DNA of 64,000 nucleotides from contig CM026563.1 of the NCBI GenBank assembly GCA_015143295.1, positions 806,001 through 870,000 of the forward strand. The letters run 5' to 3'. Below the pieces are notes generated by a model. That model made no database searches. It was given only the letters and a program-made list of their open reading frames with translations, and had not been told where the DNA came from. Shown in pieces: positions 1 through 11,847 of this stretch. Origin of the DNA: Tetracentron sinense. Taxonomy: Eukaryota > Streptophyta > Magnoliopsida > Trochodendrales > Trochodendraceae. Positions within the stretch are counted from its first letter, which is position 1. Each line of letters opens with the position of its first letter. The position numbers and the translations under genes were made by a program.

Positions 1-965
1 GCTTTGAGAAAAAAAAAGACGTGATTTGGTTTATTTGTAATTATTCATAAAATAAAGGGGAATTTTAGTAAAAGGGTATTAAAAACGAAACCCTCGTTAC
101 ATTACCCCTCTCCCTCTTCTCTTACAAAACTCACAAGATCATTGGTGGTACAGTCTTTCAATCACATCTGTTTATTTTATATTTATATATTTTTGTTTAG
201 GTTCTTTATGAGGTTTTTACAGTCTTTCAATCAATTGTGCTAGTCTCTTTGGATGTTCTCCAAGTGCTCCTTGTTGCTTTCGTGCCTGCCCCATGTCAAC
301 TTAATCAATGAGCAACTGTGTGAAACTGCTGGTAGATTTATTTCTTATTAATAGTCAATATAAGGGTTTTATTGAAATTAATGATATTTCCCCTTTATTG
401 GGGAAAAAAGGGGGGTGCTTTTCTCCTCTGTTTCTTCTTCTCTACATCGTATTTCTAACCTAATCCAACCCTGCTCTAGGAAGGAACCGAGAACCCCGAC
501 ATGAACACCACAGAAAGAACACAAGTTAATCCTAAGAAAATGGAGTAAGATAAACAAGAAACTTAAGAAGAACCCAAACCGAGTTCCAGCGCCACACTAA
601 CAGCCGAAAAAAAAGATCAAACCGAAACCCTAACGAAATTCATCAAAATTGTTGACCTGTTCAGAAAATTCTAGATGGTTAACCAAAAAAATCTGAACAG
701 TAAATCTCAAACCTTGTACAATAGAAAATAGAAAACATGAAATTTAAGATCTACAAGGCCATGCAAGCTGAAATTGGGAACTAGAACAAAATCGAACCCG
801 ATATCCTAACAAAAATCGATACCATTTTTATGTATCTATGCATGTCGCCGAAATTGAAATATCAGACCTAGAAAGAATTATAGCAGCGAACAAGAACAAA
901 ACCCTAAAAGGAAAAAAAAATAAAAAGATCGAACAAAAAGAGAGATGAAAAGAGGTTTCTCTTAC

Positions 966-1091
966 CTAGAAGATTGCAGAAGCGGCGCAGGAAAGCCGAT
1001 GAACGTCTTTTCACGATTTCGGTACGCACGAGTCACCACTCGCTTCGCCGCTTATAATAACGGCAAAAGTTCTGAATTCGCCTACCACGTG
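966..1091 (-). promoter_or_regulatory. putative promoter and first leader exon of a leftward gene
   Basis: Read on the minus strand there is a G-box CACGTG (1086-1091), then a TATA-like TTATTATAAG (1051-1060), then a stretch ending in TCTAG|GTAAG with the exon edge at 966. This spacing fits a plant core promoter with transcription starting near 1025 and a short noncoding first exon spliced at 966. The DNA from 965 down to 1 is T-rich on that strand, as expected of a first leader intron, and no coding exon is visible in it. The gene body would lie to the left of the window. All of this is inference from motifs. Confidence 0.4.
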
Positions 1092-1199
1092 TCGAAAAAT
1101 GGCGGCAACGGATTATTTGTAGCAAATGCCGAGTCTTAGACTCGGGCACCAGTCTTTGCATGAGCCATAACCACGGACTAATAATGTTATTAGGCATCG

Positions 1200-1475
1200 C
1201 ACATTCCGTTGGATGGTATAATGCATACCTCCAAACTCACCACATGTTTTTTTGGAACCTATTAATTGTGGTTAAGATTACATATTTTTAAGATTAAATA
1301 ACATAACCTTAATTTTGAGAAAAAAAATGTTTTAATAGAAACTTAACCAAATAAATAAGTGAATCATAAGCAAGGTTAGGTTTGAAGGATGAGTGAATCT
1401 TAACCACGGCTAATGGATATGTGGCGAGCTTGGGAGGTGAATGTGTATCACCCAACAAAAAATGCAATGCATACT
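1200..1475. repeat. degenerate foldback element
   Basis: The left part (near 1230, reading toward a CACCACATG block followed by a TTAATTGTGGTTAAGATT block) reappears inverted near 1390-1445 (AATCTTAACCAC, then ATGTGGCGAGCTTGGGAGGTG). A further related block lies at 1665-1730. The arms are diverged and no target duplication was resolved. It belongs to the broad class of TTAACC/GGTTAA-rich foldbacks seen through the window. Confidence 0.45.
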
Positions 1476-1799
1476 CTAATCCATTGACTTTTTTCTCTAG
1501 TAGATGCTCAAGTGTTGCGCTTGGGTACCACTCTTTGCACAATGTATGATAAGGCGTTTAATTATAGGAGTAATAGCATACATTACACATTCCAATTGGG
1601 TGACGCACAACATTTAACTAAGAGAGTAATAACATGTATTGTACAGTTTGTTAGGTGGTTACTTACACACCTCCCAAACTCGCTACATGTTCGTTTTTGA
1701 CGTTCATTAACTGTGGTTAAGATTTACTCAATTAGTCATCCTTAGAGTTAAATGTCTTCCCACATGTCATGCAAAGAATGATGCCCAAGTTTTATACTC

Positions 1800-2125
1800 G
1801 GGCATGCAAAAGAAAATTCGTTGCCTAGTAAAGAGACTTCTTTGAATTGGAAATGGATTAGGAATATGCTATGGATTTAATTTTTGATGGGAAATGGAAT
1901 ACGGACCCGGGTCAGCTTAGAAGCTGACCCAATCACCTCATTGGTCCAAACCCCTTTTTTACCAGCCATCAACTATGGTTAATCTCCTAGGGTTAAGCAA
2001 TCTAATCATGGTTTTTACAAAAAACAAAATTACTACTTTTAATTTAGTTGAGTTTAACCATGATTAAACAGGAGTTAAAAGTGACACTTGGGTTAGGGTC
2101 CGCTTCTCAAGACTCATTTTAGATT
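1800..2125. other. intergenic, degenerate repeat
   Basis: No gene is seen. Short palindromes such as GGGTCAGCTTAGAAGCTGACCC parts (about 1909-1930) and diverged TTAACCATGATTAA-type blocks suggest a worn foldback element. Confidence 0.3.
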
Positions 2126-3829
2126 AGCCCTAATTGGGGTGTATTCAAGCCGAGCTTGATCCTACTTGGCTTGGTATTTTTTCATCTATGCTCGAGCTCG
2201 GCTTGGTTTGAAATTATTTCATCTATGTTTGAACTCGGCTCGGCTCGGCTCGAACCTACTCAGTTAGGCTCAACAATTCGAGCCTGAGCCGAGCTCGACT
2301 TAACTTGAGCTCGGATTGAATTATTAAAAATAATTTTTTAAATAAAAATGATAATAATTTTATTATATATATAAATATATAATAATTATATTATTTATAG
2401 ATATCTATACTAATACTATATGCCGGTTGGTTCCACGTGGCACACTTCATTGCTCTTCATTCTCTTCAAATCGGTGCCACGTGGCACACCCTATAACCAA
2501 TAGCTTTATCCCATGTGGAAACTATTCTCTTTCTTCCCTTAAATTAATGAGATGTGGACCCCACTCAAAGATTGGGTTGTGGACCAACCTTTATTGGGAC
2601 CACCACTATTCCTAATTATTTGTTTCGATTACAAATATAAAGAGTGGGAATTAATTTAGTAATAAATATAATTTGAGAGGAGCTCAAGAGTTGTGGGGTT
2701 TTTGAAGATGTGAATCAGTTTCAAATGTAATGAATGCAATATGAAGGAGCTCGGGAGTTATGGGGTTTTAGGAGATGGAGAAAACATTTTGTATGCCTAA
2801 GAGACACCATCGATTCTCTCTTCATTCATCTCCCAAAAAAATCTTTATGCCAATTACTTTCTTTCTCCCCACTTCTTTCCATCTTCCAACCACATCTCCT
2901 TATACCAACACTTAATTGTTATTTAATACTCTTATTCAAGAAAGGACTGTAGAGACTCTCAACCCTTCTTTACACTGCCCCTCAAGAAGCTATGTAGAGT
3001 CTCTATATAAACCCACCTCCCATGTGGCTTTTTAGGGTCGTCAGTGTATCTCTAACACCCACTTTGCAAATCTTGCATATTTGGAGTCTTATATCAGTGC
3101 AGGAAACAAGACATTAGATGGGGTTTGGTAAAGGAGGGATCCGACTACAGAGATGTGGCTGCGTAGGGCATCAACATTGAGAGTTTAGCCATGGAGGATG
3201 GATTCTTATTGTTCAAGGTAGTTAAGGTGAATGCAGGCCATGACATTGTGGCAATGGGAGGCTTCATCAATTCCCAGCATACTCTAATCAGACCCATCTC
3301 ACCAATGGGTGTGGAGACCATGAAGTTGTGGGAATGGAAGGCATCATCAGTTCCCACCATCCTCTATCAGACCCATCTTGCCAACAGGGAAGCAACACCT
3401 CCTTGGGTCACCATTAACCCTATTTTTTTGAAAAGTCCCTTTGACAAATAAGAACTTGAGAATTATGTTGTAAATTCCAACCTACTGTTGCATTGGTTTT
3501 GATTCTTTTTATAACAGTGGAGAATTACAAAAACATAGAATATATTACTGAATATTACAGAAGATATATATGGTTGGATTTGGGTTAATCATTATAAGTT
3601 ATGGATGGATATCTTCTTACCTTATTAGGATGCCAGTGTTTATCCAATAACATCTCTCTCTCTCTCTCTTTTTGTGGAACGTGAATGTTTGTGAAAACAT
3701 ATCATCTCCATCTATCCATATAATTATAATCTTTAATAATAGCCAAAACTCTCTGCTCTCATTTCAGAGTCCATATTTTTGGTTCATGAAACAAAGAATT
3801 TCGATTCAGCATCTTGTGTACGCGTTTGA

Positions 3830-3893
3830 GTTACTCATGTCTACTGGGAAGCCAATCAGTTAGCTGATTGGCTCGCCGAGGCACATCTGCCCA
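3830..3893 (+). pseudogene. RNase H (RVT_3-type) C-terminal relic
   Basis: One frame reads VTHVYWEANQLADWLAEAHL, matching the C-terminal helix of the plant RNase H-like domain found at the end of LINE polyproteins (pattern HVYRE-N--ADWLA). A stop precedes it, so it is only a fragment. It lies inside Helitron A and was probably captured or already present as debris. Confidence 0.6.
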
Positions 3894-4349
3894 AGACCAG
3901 CTTCTATTCCAACTGTTGGAAGTGAACAATTTTCTTGGAATGAATTTTTGAAAGTGCAAGTTTACTTTGAGATATGTGGTAGTGTTCATGAAAGATTTGT
4001 CTTTGTTGTACTGCACGACATAGAAAGAAATCTGGGTGGCTGGTCTGTCATAAAACCTATAGTAGAAAGAGAATCAAGATCAAATAAGCATTTAGGAATC
4101 AATGATGAGTATCGGGTGCAGCCCTATAGTTTTGCCAAGTGATGGGTTTGTCATTCATGGAATCAATTGGCATGAATATGCAGGCTTGGTCTGTTGTTAG
4201 CCTGAACTAAACCTACACTTCTAAATTCAATGAATGATAGGTTGTCCAACTTGAATTCTTGAAGGCAAAGTGCTAGACCGTGAGCTAAAATCGTCTACCG
4301 TATTCTCTCCCAACTCCTCATCTCTCCCACTAAAGAAAAACGTTATGCT

Positions 4350-4376
4350 TCTCCTCTCCTCTCCTCTCCTCTCCAT
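4350..4376. repeat. TCTCC microsatellite
   Basis: A short run of repeated CTCCT units within Helitron A. Confidence 0.7.
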
Positions 4377-5134
4377 CTACCTTATTTTGTAATAATAATG
4401 CAAAAATCATTAAACACACACTCTCAATCCCAATATCTCTTTCTCACATCTCTCTTTGTAGTTGGAGAGATGATGACCCAACAAGCTGAGACAAAAATGG
4501 GCAAGTGTTTTAATTTTGCTTACCATCATGCTTTACACTAAATCATTTTTTTATTTGTTTATGATAAAAAAAAAAACTGCACATTTTAATATTCAATAAT
4601 CATTTTAAAAAGCAATTTAAATTATTTTTAACAAAAATATAATTTATTATTTTAAAACATCCTTTCACCCGTGCATCGCACGGGGTATTTGCTAGTAATA
4701 ATTATATTATCTATCTACTATTATAAAACACAGTTAGAGTAGTTGTATGGATGCCACGTATAGGACCCCTCGGTGATGCCACGTCAAATAGAAACTCCAT
4801 TTTCGTCATTTCCTCCCTCATTCATATCCACTCACACACGTTACGAAAATATAAGTGTGTCATTATTCAATCCAGCCCCACTCTCATTTCCTCTTGGGAT
4901 TTATTCCTCTCTCTTAGATAGTGGGACCCACCACTCTCCTCTCACTCCCCAACCCAAATCAAAGCACCTTTTTTCTCTCCTCATTCCCTTTCATTTTTCA
5001 CATTCCTCATCTTGTCTCTTGCTGAAACAGTTAACTAAAACGCCTCATCTGTGAAACGCCTCTTCCGTCAAGGTCGCATCTTCCCTCAATTCAAATACCA
5101 AAATGTTGCAACCATTTTTTTTCTCATTAAACTC

Positions 5135-5234
5135 TTTTACGGATCTGACTCTATATAAACTCTTCGTCATCTGCAACTTTTTTATTTTACGGATTTGACT
5201 CTATATAAACCCTTCATCATCTGCAACTTTTTTT
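5135..5234. repeat. 50-bp tandem repeat, two copies
   Basis: Two adjacent copies of about 50 bp, each containing TTTTACGGAT, then TCTATATAAAC, then CATCTGCAAC. Each unit carries a TATA-box-like TATATAAA. They lie within Helitron B. Confidence 0.75.
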
Positions 5235-5821
5235 TATCATCACCCAGTATCTCTCTATCACACTCTAGAAAATCATGCATTTTTAGAGGATTGCAGAACC
5301 CCTTGGGTCGTGTCTTCCCTTAATCGGCATGCCTATGCCGACCAATGGCCACGACTTGATTGTTTGCCGGCTTCTTTCCCTCTCTTTTCATTGTTTGCTG
5401 GATTTTTTTCTCCCTCTCATCATTTTCCGACATAGATCTACCTTCCTTCTTACAAACCTGGTGTAATTTTTTGCCCAAAACGAGATTTAGAGAACATGAT
5501 TGGGGTAGGCATGGAGGGCAAGATACACTGTTTCATTGGGTTACAAAGGTAGAAAGGAGGAATGAAAAAAAAAAAAGGGGATTTGAACGGGATGACCCCA
5601 TTGATTGATGGGGAAAATCTATGATTTGTAATTGATAGGTGGAGATTTGGGTAATGAAAAGATAGCAAATGCAAGGCTTAATATAATGAGGTGTTCTAGC
5701 CCTACTCTCTGCCAAAAATTATCAATCGTCATTGCTTTCACCAACCTCAGAGTAGGTTAGCATTGCTCTAATATGATGGGATCTCTTCAGATGGAGATCG
5801 ACACTATGTCTTTTTCATTTT

Positions 5822-6215
5822 GGCATCAAATCCTCTCCGGTGATAACCGGATTTTGCAAATCCGGTTATCACCCCTAGAGGTCACCACGTGTCTCCTTTG
5901 ACACCCCTTAACCGTGGGTAAGGTTCACCCAACCCTAGGGTTCACCCAACTATTTTTGGTTTTTTTTTTTAAAATAATAATTCTTTTTTTAAAATTAAAA
6001 AACTGTTTTTAGAGTTTTTTTAATATTAAAAACAGTTTTTAATTTTAAAAAAAGAATTATTATTTAAAAAAAAAAAACCAAAAATAGTTGGGTGAACCCT
6101 AGGGTTGGATGAACCTTACCCACGGTTAAGGGGTGTCAAAGGAGACGCGTGGTGACCTCTAGGGGTGATAACCGGATTTGCAAAATCCGGTTATCACCGG
6201 AGAGGATTTGCTGCC
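5822..6215. mobile_element. 395-bp hairpin MITE, copy 1
   Basis: A nearly complete foldback. The left arm (CAAATCCTCTCCGGTGATAA onward, then CCACGTG, CCTTAACCGTGGGTAAGG and CACCCAACCCTAGGGTT) returns inverted in the right half, leaving an AT-rich centre. Flanks are TTTCATTTT (5813-5821) and TTTTATTTT (6216-6224), 8 of 9 matching, so a 9-bp Mutator-like target duplication is likely. It encodes no protein. Copies 2 and 3 are at 6269-6663 and 12638-13031. Confidence 0.8.
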
Positions 6216-6268
6216 TTTTATTTTTCCTCCTTGCCATTGGATATTAGACTTCCCTTGCGTTTTATTTT

Positions 6269-6663
6269 GGAGTCAAATCCTCTACGGTGATAACCGGATT
6301 TGGCAAATCCAGTTATCACCCCTAGAGGTCGCCACGTGTCTCCTTTGACACCCCTTAACCATGAGTAAGGTTCACCCACCCCTAGGGTTCACCCACCTAT
6401 TTTTGGTTTTTTTTAAAAATATTAATTCTTTTGTTAAAATTAAAAAACTGTTTTTAGAGTTTTTTTAATATTAAAAACAGTTCTTTAATTTTTTTTAAAA
6501 AAAATTAATATTTTTTATAAAAAAAACCAAAAATAGGTGGGTGAACCCTAGGGTTGGGTGAACGTTAACCACGGTTAAGGGGTGTCAAAGGAGACACGTG
6601 GTGACCTCTAGGGGTGATAACCGGATTTGCCAAATCCAGTTATCACCATAGAGGATTTGGCTC
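6269..6663. mobile_element. 395-bp hairpin MITE, copy 2
   Basis: Same family as the element at 5822-6215, with the same order of blocks and a similar AT centre. It is flanked by a perfect 9-bp duplication TTTTATTTT (6260-6268 and 6664-6672). This copy is only 53 bases from copy 1, and its duplication matches the right-hand duplication of copy 1. Confidence 0.85.
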
Positions 6664-7194
6664 TTTTATTTTTGGTTGAAATTATATCATGTAACACACA
6701 TACTCTGTACGCACAAACAACCAGACCTAAGGTACCCGCTAAGGTGCCACAACGTAAGTCCAAGCAACCACTTCCTTTACATTTCTCCAACACTCTTAAC
6801 TGTGTTAGTACAGATGACGGTTGTATTTATTATTTATTTTATCATTTTCAGATCTAATTGAGTCGAAAAACATGTTACGTGGATGTTCGACCAAAGTAGG
6901 GTCTATCACATTGATCAATCAGGTGCACCAACAAGGAACTCGGTCTAGCTATGGACCCAGCTTTGCTTGATATCGTATTGATGGCTTAACCATAACATAA
7001 CCATTGTATCTATTAAAGGATGACTAAAAATGGATTTGGAACCTGGTGGACAGGTATACCACATTGATCAATTAGGTGCACCAACAAGGATATGGGTCCA
7101 AGGACCCAGCTTTGTTTGAAATTGTATTGATGGGTTAACTATAGCATAACCATCTTATCTATTAAAAGATAAGTAAAACAATTTTGGCGGACCA

Positions 7195-7600
7195 CATTTG
7201 TGGGGGCGTTTGGAACCGAGGTTGAAGAAAAGTCATTTGATGCAACTCAGGGATCCACAATTTGTCAGAACAGTTTCGGGCTGCTGGGAGGATATGCACG
7301 AATAGCCAGAGCAGAAGCAATCCGGGTTGGAGTCAAGCTAGCCATCCTTCATGGGTGGCCTCAATAGGTGGTAGAATCAGATTCAAAGGAAATCATCGAT
7401 ATATTAAACGGGGCAGCCGACGAAAGTCATGCGGAGGTTCACCCTATACTGGAGGACATCCAACTTTTGTTGCAATCCCAGTAGTACTGTGTCTTTCAGA
7501 CATGTCTACCGCGAAGCCAATTCCAGGGCTCAAAACCTCGCCCCACAAGGGTTGAAATTGAGCATTAGTAACCTCTCACCTCAAAGGACCATTGTTCAGG
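7195..7600 (+). pseudogene. RNase H (RVT_3-type) domain relic
   Basis: Frame-broken but readable: AEAIRVGVKLAILHGWPQ, then VVESDSKEIIDILNGAADES, then EVHPILEDIQLLLQSQ, then VFRHVYREANSRAQNLA. These are the core strand with its ESDS/DS acidic motif and the C-terminal helix of the RNase H-like domain of plant LINEs. At least two in-frame stops or frame changes break it. It sits near the 3' end of Helitron B. Confidence 0.75.
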
Positions 7601-8887
7601 CCCAACCAAGGCCTAGCTAGCAATATAAAATCAAAGAAGTAACTTTCTTACAAAAAAAAAATGGAATATTCTTATAATGCTATTGAAGCCTAGAAATGAG
7701 AAACTAGCATTAAACACTGGCCTTTAAGGTCATGATTTTAAGGTTGAATTTTTCTTTATAAATACCTTTGCTTACATGAAAACATTATTTACTGATATTT
7801 GTTTTTTTTTTCACTCATTTGACTATCATCTATAATTAATTCATCTTTTTAAAAATATCTCCTACATATACAATTTTTACATTTATTATGTTTCTATTTT
7901 TCTTTGTGTTCCCGTGCATAGCACGGGGCGGGTGTTTACTAGTTATATACTATATACTAAAGAAATAGAGAGCTGATGTGGCATGCCTCATTGCTCTCTA
8001 TTTCTTGTTTTTCTATGCTACATCATCTCACACCTGTTAAAGTAAATCATCTTAGTAATGGAAGGGTCGGTCTCAACTTACCTATACAACTCTTCATTTA
8101 TCCCTTCGTTATCACCGTCGTTCACAACGAACAAGGTAAAATGAAAGGAGGCTGAACCTCACCTCAGAAACAATCATGGAAGCTTGATGATCTCAGTTCT
8201 CAATGCGTCTTTCTTCCTCCTCTCTAAATGTGTCTCCCAAATGGTAATGGCGACGTATTCTTTCCTCTGCAACAAATACTGGGTTCTAAGACATGGTAAA
8301 AGCATTCCAACCTATAGAGACCTCATCGTTTCTTCTAAGGTCCGTCTATCTAATTTTTCTTGAACATTATTATTTGCATAAAAGAACGATTGAACAAGAA
8401 AAAAGAAGAGGAGAATTAGAAACTATGAAAAGCAGAGGAAAAATTAAGAGATATGGAAGTTTCAGAAGATATGAGAGCAGATTTCAAGCTACATTTGGTT
8501 CCTATTTATCGTTTGAAGCAACTGACAACAATAATGCATAATGTAACAGGGAGACAATTTTTACAGCAAATAGTAGCACATGATCACCTTCTTTAATGTG
8601 GGCAATTACCTAAGGTTCATTATCGGATTGCTGAATGTCCTGTTGTCTAGGCGGTTGCTCTTTCTCTAACACCAAAACTAGGACCTCCACAATTGGTGTT
8701 GGTAACAGGTGCTAAGAAGCAACAACTAATTGGCTTGCGAAAAGGTTATGGTAAGAGAGGGTGATGGTCTATAGTAGACCATGTACCCTATTACGTACAC
8801 TCAATCTTTCCCCTTTACACAATAGATTATTAGATCTTTTGTTTCCCCTTGCATCGTTTCTTAAATTAAATTTTAGGACTTTGCTAC

Positions 8888-9019
8888 TGAGACCGTAAAG
8901 GGCCGAGACCGTGCTTGTGATGCACGGATCTCAAATTTTCATTAAATCCATTTTTGAAATTTTGAGATTCATGCATCACATGCATGGTCTCGGTGTAGAC
9001 TCGGCCCTTTGCGGTCTCA
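8888..9019. mobile_element. 132-bp hairpin MITE
   Basis: Terminal inverted repeats TGAGACCGTAAAGGGCCGAG on the left and its near-exact reverse complement on the right (one difference), with inner arms around TGATGCA/TGCATCA. No target duplication was resolved. Confidence 0.65.
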
Positions 9020-9223
9020 CAATCATTTTCCTAAATTTTAACATGGTTGCTTGCATGATTTGGTACTATAGGTAGAATGGCTTGATTAATCGACCTAGGG
9101 GTAGGATGTGTATCCCGTCAGGTGTTGCTCCATTACTAAAACAATTTAAACATGTTATTATTTATTATCTAATAACATGTATATTTTTTAGATAATAAAT
9201 ATAAAAAAATATTACTTTAATAC

Positions 9224-9228
<5 letters not shown>

Positions 9229-9266
<38 letters not shown>
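9229..9266. repeat. TA microsatellite
   Basis: About 18 consecutive TA units within an AT-rich part of Helitron C. Confidence 0.9.
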
Positions 9267-9271
<5 letters not shown>

Positions 9272-10499
9272 TTATATTAGAGAATAATTTTATTAGATGT
9301 TTATTAGAGATTGAATATTATAGTACATCATTATTATTATTTATAACTTAATTATTAGAACTACATTATTGTATTAGTATTATTTATTTATAAAAATTGG
9401 ACAAAATTTAATCAAATTTGTGCAACCTAATGGTTTTTTTTCGGGATAGTGGTGTTAGTGTATGTTGTTAGATGTATTAGCATTTGAAGCTAGGCTTTCG
9501 AGCAATTTACACTAGGCTTAATAGGAGTAGGGAGGTGTGTTAATAGTTATTATTATCGAGGACCTTTATCCACCTTGAAGCTCTAATTGTTATGTTAGAT
9601 GCACCCTATCAAATTAAATAAAATATCTCGTTGAGTTTCATCCCTGTTAGCCAAGAGAGGCTTAAGAGTCTAAATGATGTTTCCCAAAGTCATGCCTAGC
9701 CATGAAGGCTATACATGTACACAAGTTGAATGTTCCTCTATATAAGTTTGTTTTGTTTTCTAGTTTTTAATTAAATCTTAACAATTGCATAATATTTGTA
9801 TTAGGTCTAATATATTCTATTTTGTTTTTAATAATTTTTTAATTTTTTTAATCATACCCGTGCATCGCACGGGGTCTTTGCTAGTTTATATATATATAAT
9901 AATTATATTATCTATATATATAATAATGATATATAATATATATTTTATATAATATTCAAGCCGAGCAGAATCAAACAGGCCATGGCTCGAGTTTCGGCTT
10001 GAATACATTTTCTAACTCAAAAAACAGCTCGGCTCGACTTGATCGAGCTTATTTTTCGAACTCAAGCCGGGCTTTTTCGGGCCAAGCCGAGCCAAACTTT
10101 GAGCTAGCTCGATTCGGATACACCCCTAAGCCCTAATATGAGTATGTGGACAGCAACATCAAGGCATGTTATTATTCTACCTCAGTGAAAAATTAAAATA
10201 AAATAATAATAAGGATAATTCCATATCAAAACATATTTTATCGTTAAATGACATACAAGTTCTTCCTTTTAAACTATTTCTTTTAACAGACACTGACATT
10301 CAAACTATTGGACAAATTGGACTCATTGTTATCTATCGCAAATGAACGTTCATACTCACACACACACATTTGATTTCTCGTAAGAAGACAACTAATACCC
10401 TTTCTAGTAAAATTGCAAAGGCACGGATTAGCAACAATATATTGTAGCCCAAATGCTACTAGTAAGAAGAAAACGCCTTGTTCTTTATTTTTATTTTAT

Positions 10500-10650
10500 T
10501 GGTTAGTCCTAATCATTTATCTACTTAGGTTAGGGTTAGGAGGTCAGTAGGGTTAGCACTCATTGTGGGTGTCAACAGCCACACCAAAGACTTGAACACA
10601 AGTCGCAACTCCCCAAAAGGGAGATACTACCATTGGGACAAGCCCATGGT
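10500..10650 (-). mobile_element. tRNA-derived SINE-like sequence
   Basis: On the minus strand an A-box-like segment (GGCTTGTCCCAATGGTAGTA, 10626-10645) is followed about 40 bases later by a B-box-like GTTCAAGTC (10589-10597). This spacing matches the RNA polymerase III promoter of plant SINEs. The 3' end is not defined. Confidence 0.45.
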
Positions 10651-10659
10651 GTGTATCAT

Positions 10660-11210
10660 TAACGTCTTGTTCTTTATTTTATTTTGCTAGAAAGCATTCT
10701 TCAAACAACAAATAAGATGACTATTAATATATTAAATGTATCATTGAAATTCAAATTCAAAATCACAAATCTTACATGAATCTTATATTCTATAAATAAA
10801 TAAAGAATAATACACCCACTTAACATAAAAATATTGGGATAAAAATAAAATTTTACACAAAACCACACTTTCTAGGTGAGATTGAGGTTTATAAAAATTG
10901 AAATCGAGCTCGTGAGGTGAGAACGAAGTTTGAGAGTGGGAGCAAGGTTTGAGATCGGGAGCGAGTAGCAGGTTGGGAGGTTTGGGTTACTAAGAGATGA
11001 AGGGGCGACTTTGTGAGAGTGAGGAGCAATAGTTCCACGGGTGAGGAGCGAACTATTGCTCATCGCTCTCACAAAGCAGCCATTCCAACCGCCATGAACT
11101 CTGGTTAAGTTTTTTTTAACCTTATGATTAAATTTTTTATTTTATTTTTCTAAAAACCAATGATAGAGAGGTGAAGTCTAGGGGTGGATGAATCTTAACC
11201 ATAATTAAAA
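10660..11210. other. intergenic AT-rich DNA
   Basis: No coding or RNA gene is visible. The segment near 11095-11210 has worn TTAACC/GGTTAA foldback blocks. Confidence 0.4.
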
Positions 11211-11270
11211 ACAGTTAAAAGGGGGGCACATGGCAAGGAAAAGGAGGCTGAGACATCCTTCCTCGACTCA

Positions 11271-11471
11271 GGATTGTCTCTGGCGATGCCAATAAAAGTA
11301 GTCTCAAGCTTCCACACATTATGCGACATGTGGTGATAAAAAGAGGGTAAAAAGGGGGAGAGATATCAAGTGGGGTAAAAATGAAATGACTTCTCCCCTT
11401 TTTATTGCCACATGTTGCATAATGTGTGAAAGCTCGAGACCACTTTGCTAGCATCGCCAGAGACAATCCTA
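11271..11471. repeat. hairpin MITE, cluster member 1
   Basis: GGATTGTCTCTGGCGATGCC at the left returns inverted at the right (GGCATCGCCAGAGACAATCC with small differences). Inner arms share ACACATTATG-GACATGTGGTGATAAAA. The open reading on the minus strand across it is a by-product of the palindrome, not a gene. Confidence 0.7.
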
Positions 11472-11509
11472 GCCCCCCTCGTGTCACCGATCGAGGAGGT
11501 GATTATTTT

Positions 11510-11805
11510 TCGGCCTTGGATTCTCTCTAGCGAAGTTAGAAAGAGTGGTCTTCGAGCTACCACCATGTGTGCGACATGTGACTGGAGAAGTCATTTCATT
11601 GTCCCAGTGATTTTGATTTCTCCACACAATATGTGACATGTGAGAATAAAATGGTGAAAAAAAGGAGGAAAGATTTCAAGTGATGAGAAGTCAAAATCAT
11701 GAGGAGAAAATGAAATGACTTGTCCCCTTTTTCACGCCACATATAACATAATATGTGGTAACCTGAGACCACCTTTCTGGCTTCCCGATACAATCCAGAG
11801 CCTTA
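11510..11805. repeat. hairpin MITE, cluster member 2
   Basis: A second inverted repeat related to the one at 11271-11471: left GGATTCTCTCTAGCGAAG then GTGGTC, inner GACATGTGA and AAGTCATTTCATT, right AATGAAATGACTT then GGTTACC/GAGACCACC. The arms are diverged. Confidence 0.55.
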
Positions 11806-11847
11806 TTTTTCCCCTATATATACACTCGACATCAATTGAGCTGGATG

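Larger units (their letters stand above)
2404..4695 (+). mobile_element. non-autonomous Helitron A
   Basis: It starts TCTATACTAATAC directly after a host A, and ends with the hairpin CCCGTGC-ATC-GCACGGG (4668-4684), a short spacer and CTAG (4692-4695) followed by a host T. This is the standard Helitron arrangement: 5' TC, 3' hairpin, CTRR end, A/T insertion and no target duplication. There is no Rep/helicase ORF. The interior holds an RNase H relic (3830-3893) and a run of CT dinucleotides near 3655. Confidence 0.75.
4714..7942 (+). mobile_element. non-autonomous Helitron B
   Basis: It starts TCTACTATTATAAAACAC after a host A, only 18 bases beyond the end of Helitron A. It ends with the hairpin CCCGTGC-ATA-GCACGGG (7911-7927) and CTAG (7939-7942), followed by T. 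Its 5' region carries TGCCACGT as in the other two Helitrons of this block. It contains a 50-bp tandem repeat, two 395-bp MITEs and an RNase H relic. No helicase gene is present. Confidence 0.72.
7953..9884 (+). mobile_element. non-autonomous Helitron C
   Basis: The 3' end is clear: hairpin CCCGTGC-ATC-GCACGGG (9857-9873) and CTAG (9881-9884) before T. The 5' edge is less certain; TATACTAAAGAAATAG near 7953 resembles the starts of Helitrons A and B and is followed by the same TGTGGCATGCCTCATTGCTC type block seen after the start of A. The interior holds a small hairpin MITE (8888-9019), a TA microsatellite and no recognisable ORF. Confidence 0.6.
2135..10128. mobile_element. foldback element with 9-bp target duplication, split by Helitrons
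   Basis: The two ends are inverted copies: the left begins TGGGGTGTATTCAAGCCGAG and the right ends with CGGATACACCCCTA. Both arms (about 2135-2400 and 9885-10128) are full of GAGCTCGGCTC-like sequence that continues into AT-rich DNA. Direct repeats AGCCCTAAT lie immediately outside (2126-2134 and 10129-10137), a 9-bp target duplication typical of Mutator-like elements. The original element would have been roughly 0.5 kb; about 7.5 kb of Helitron DNA now sits in its AT-rich core. No transposase gene is seen. Confidence 0.7.

Noticed and set aside
8400-8760. Possible gag-like zinc-knuckle remnant (CGQLPKVHYRIAECP)
   Set aside because: The Cys/His spacing does not fit CCHC and the flanks show no retroelement features.
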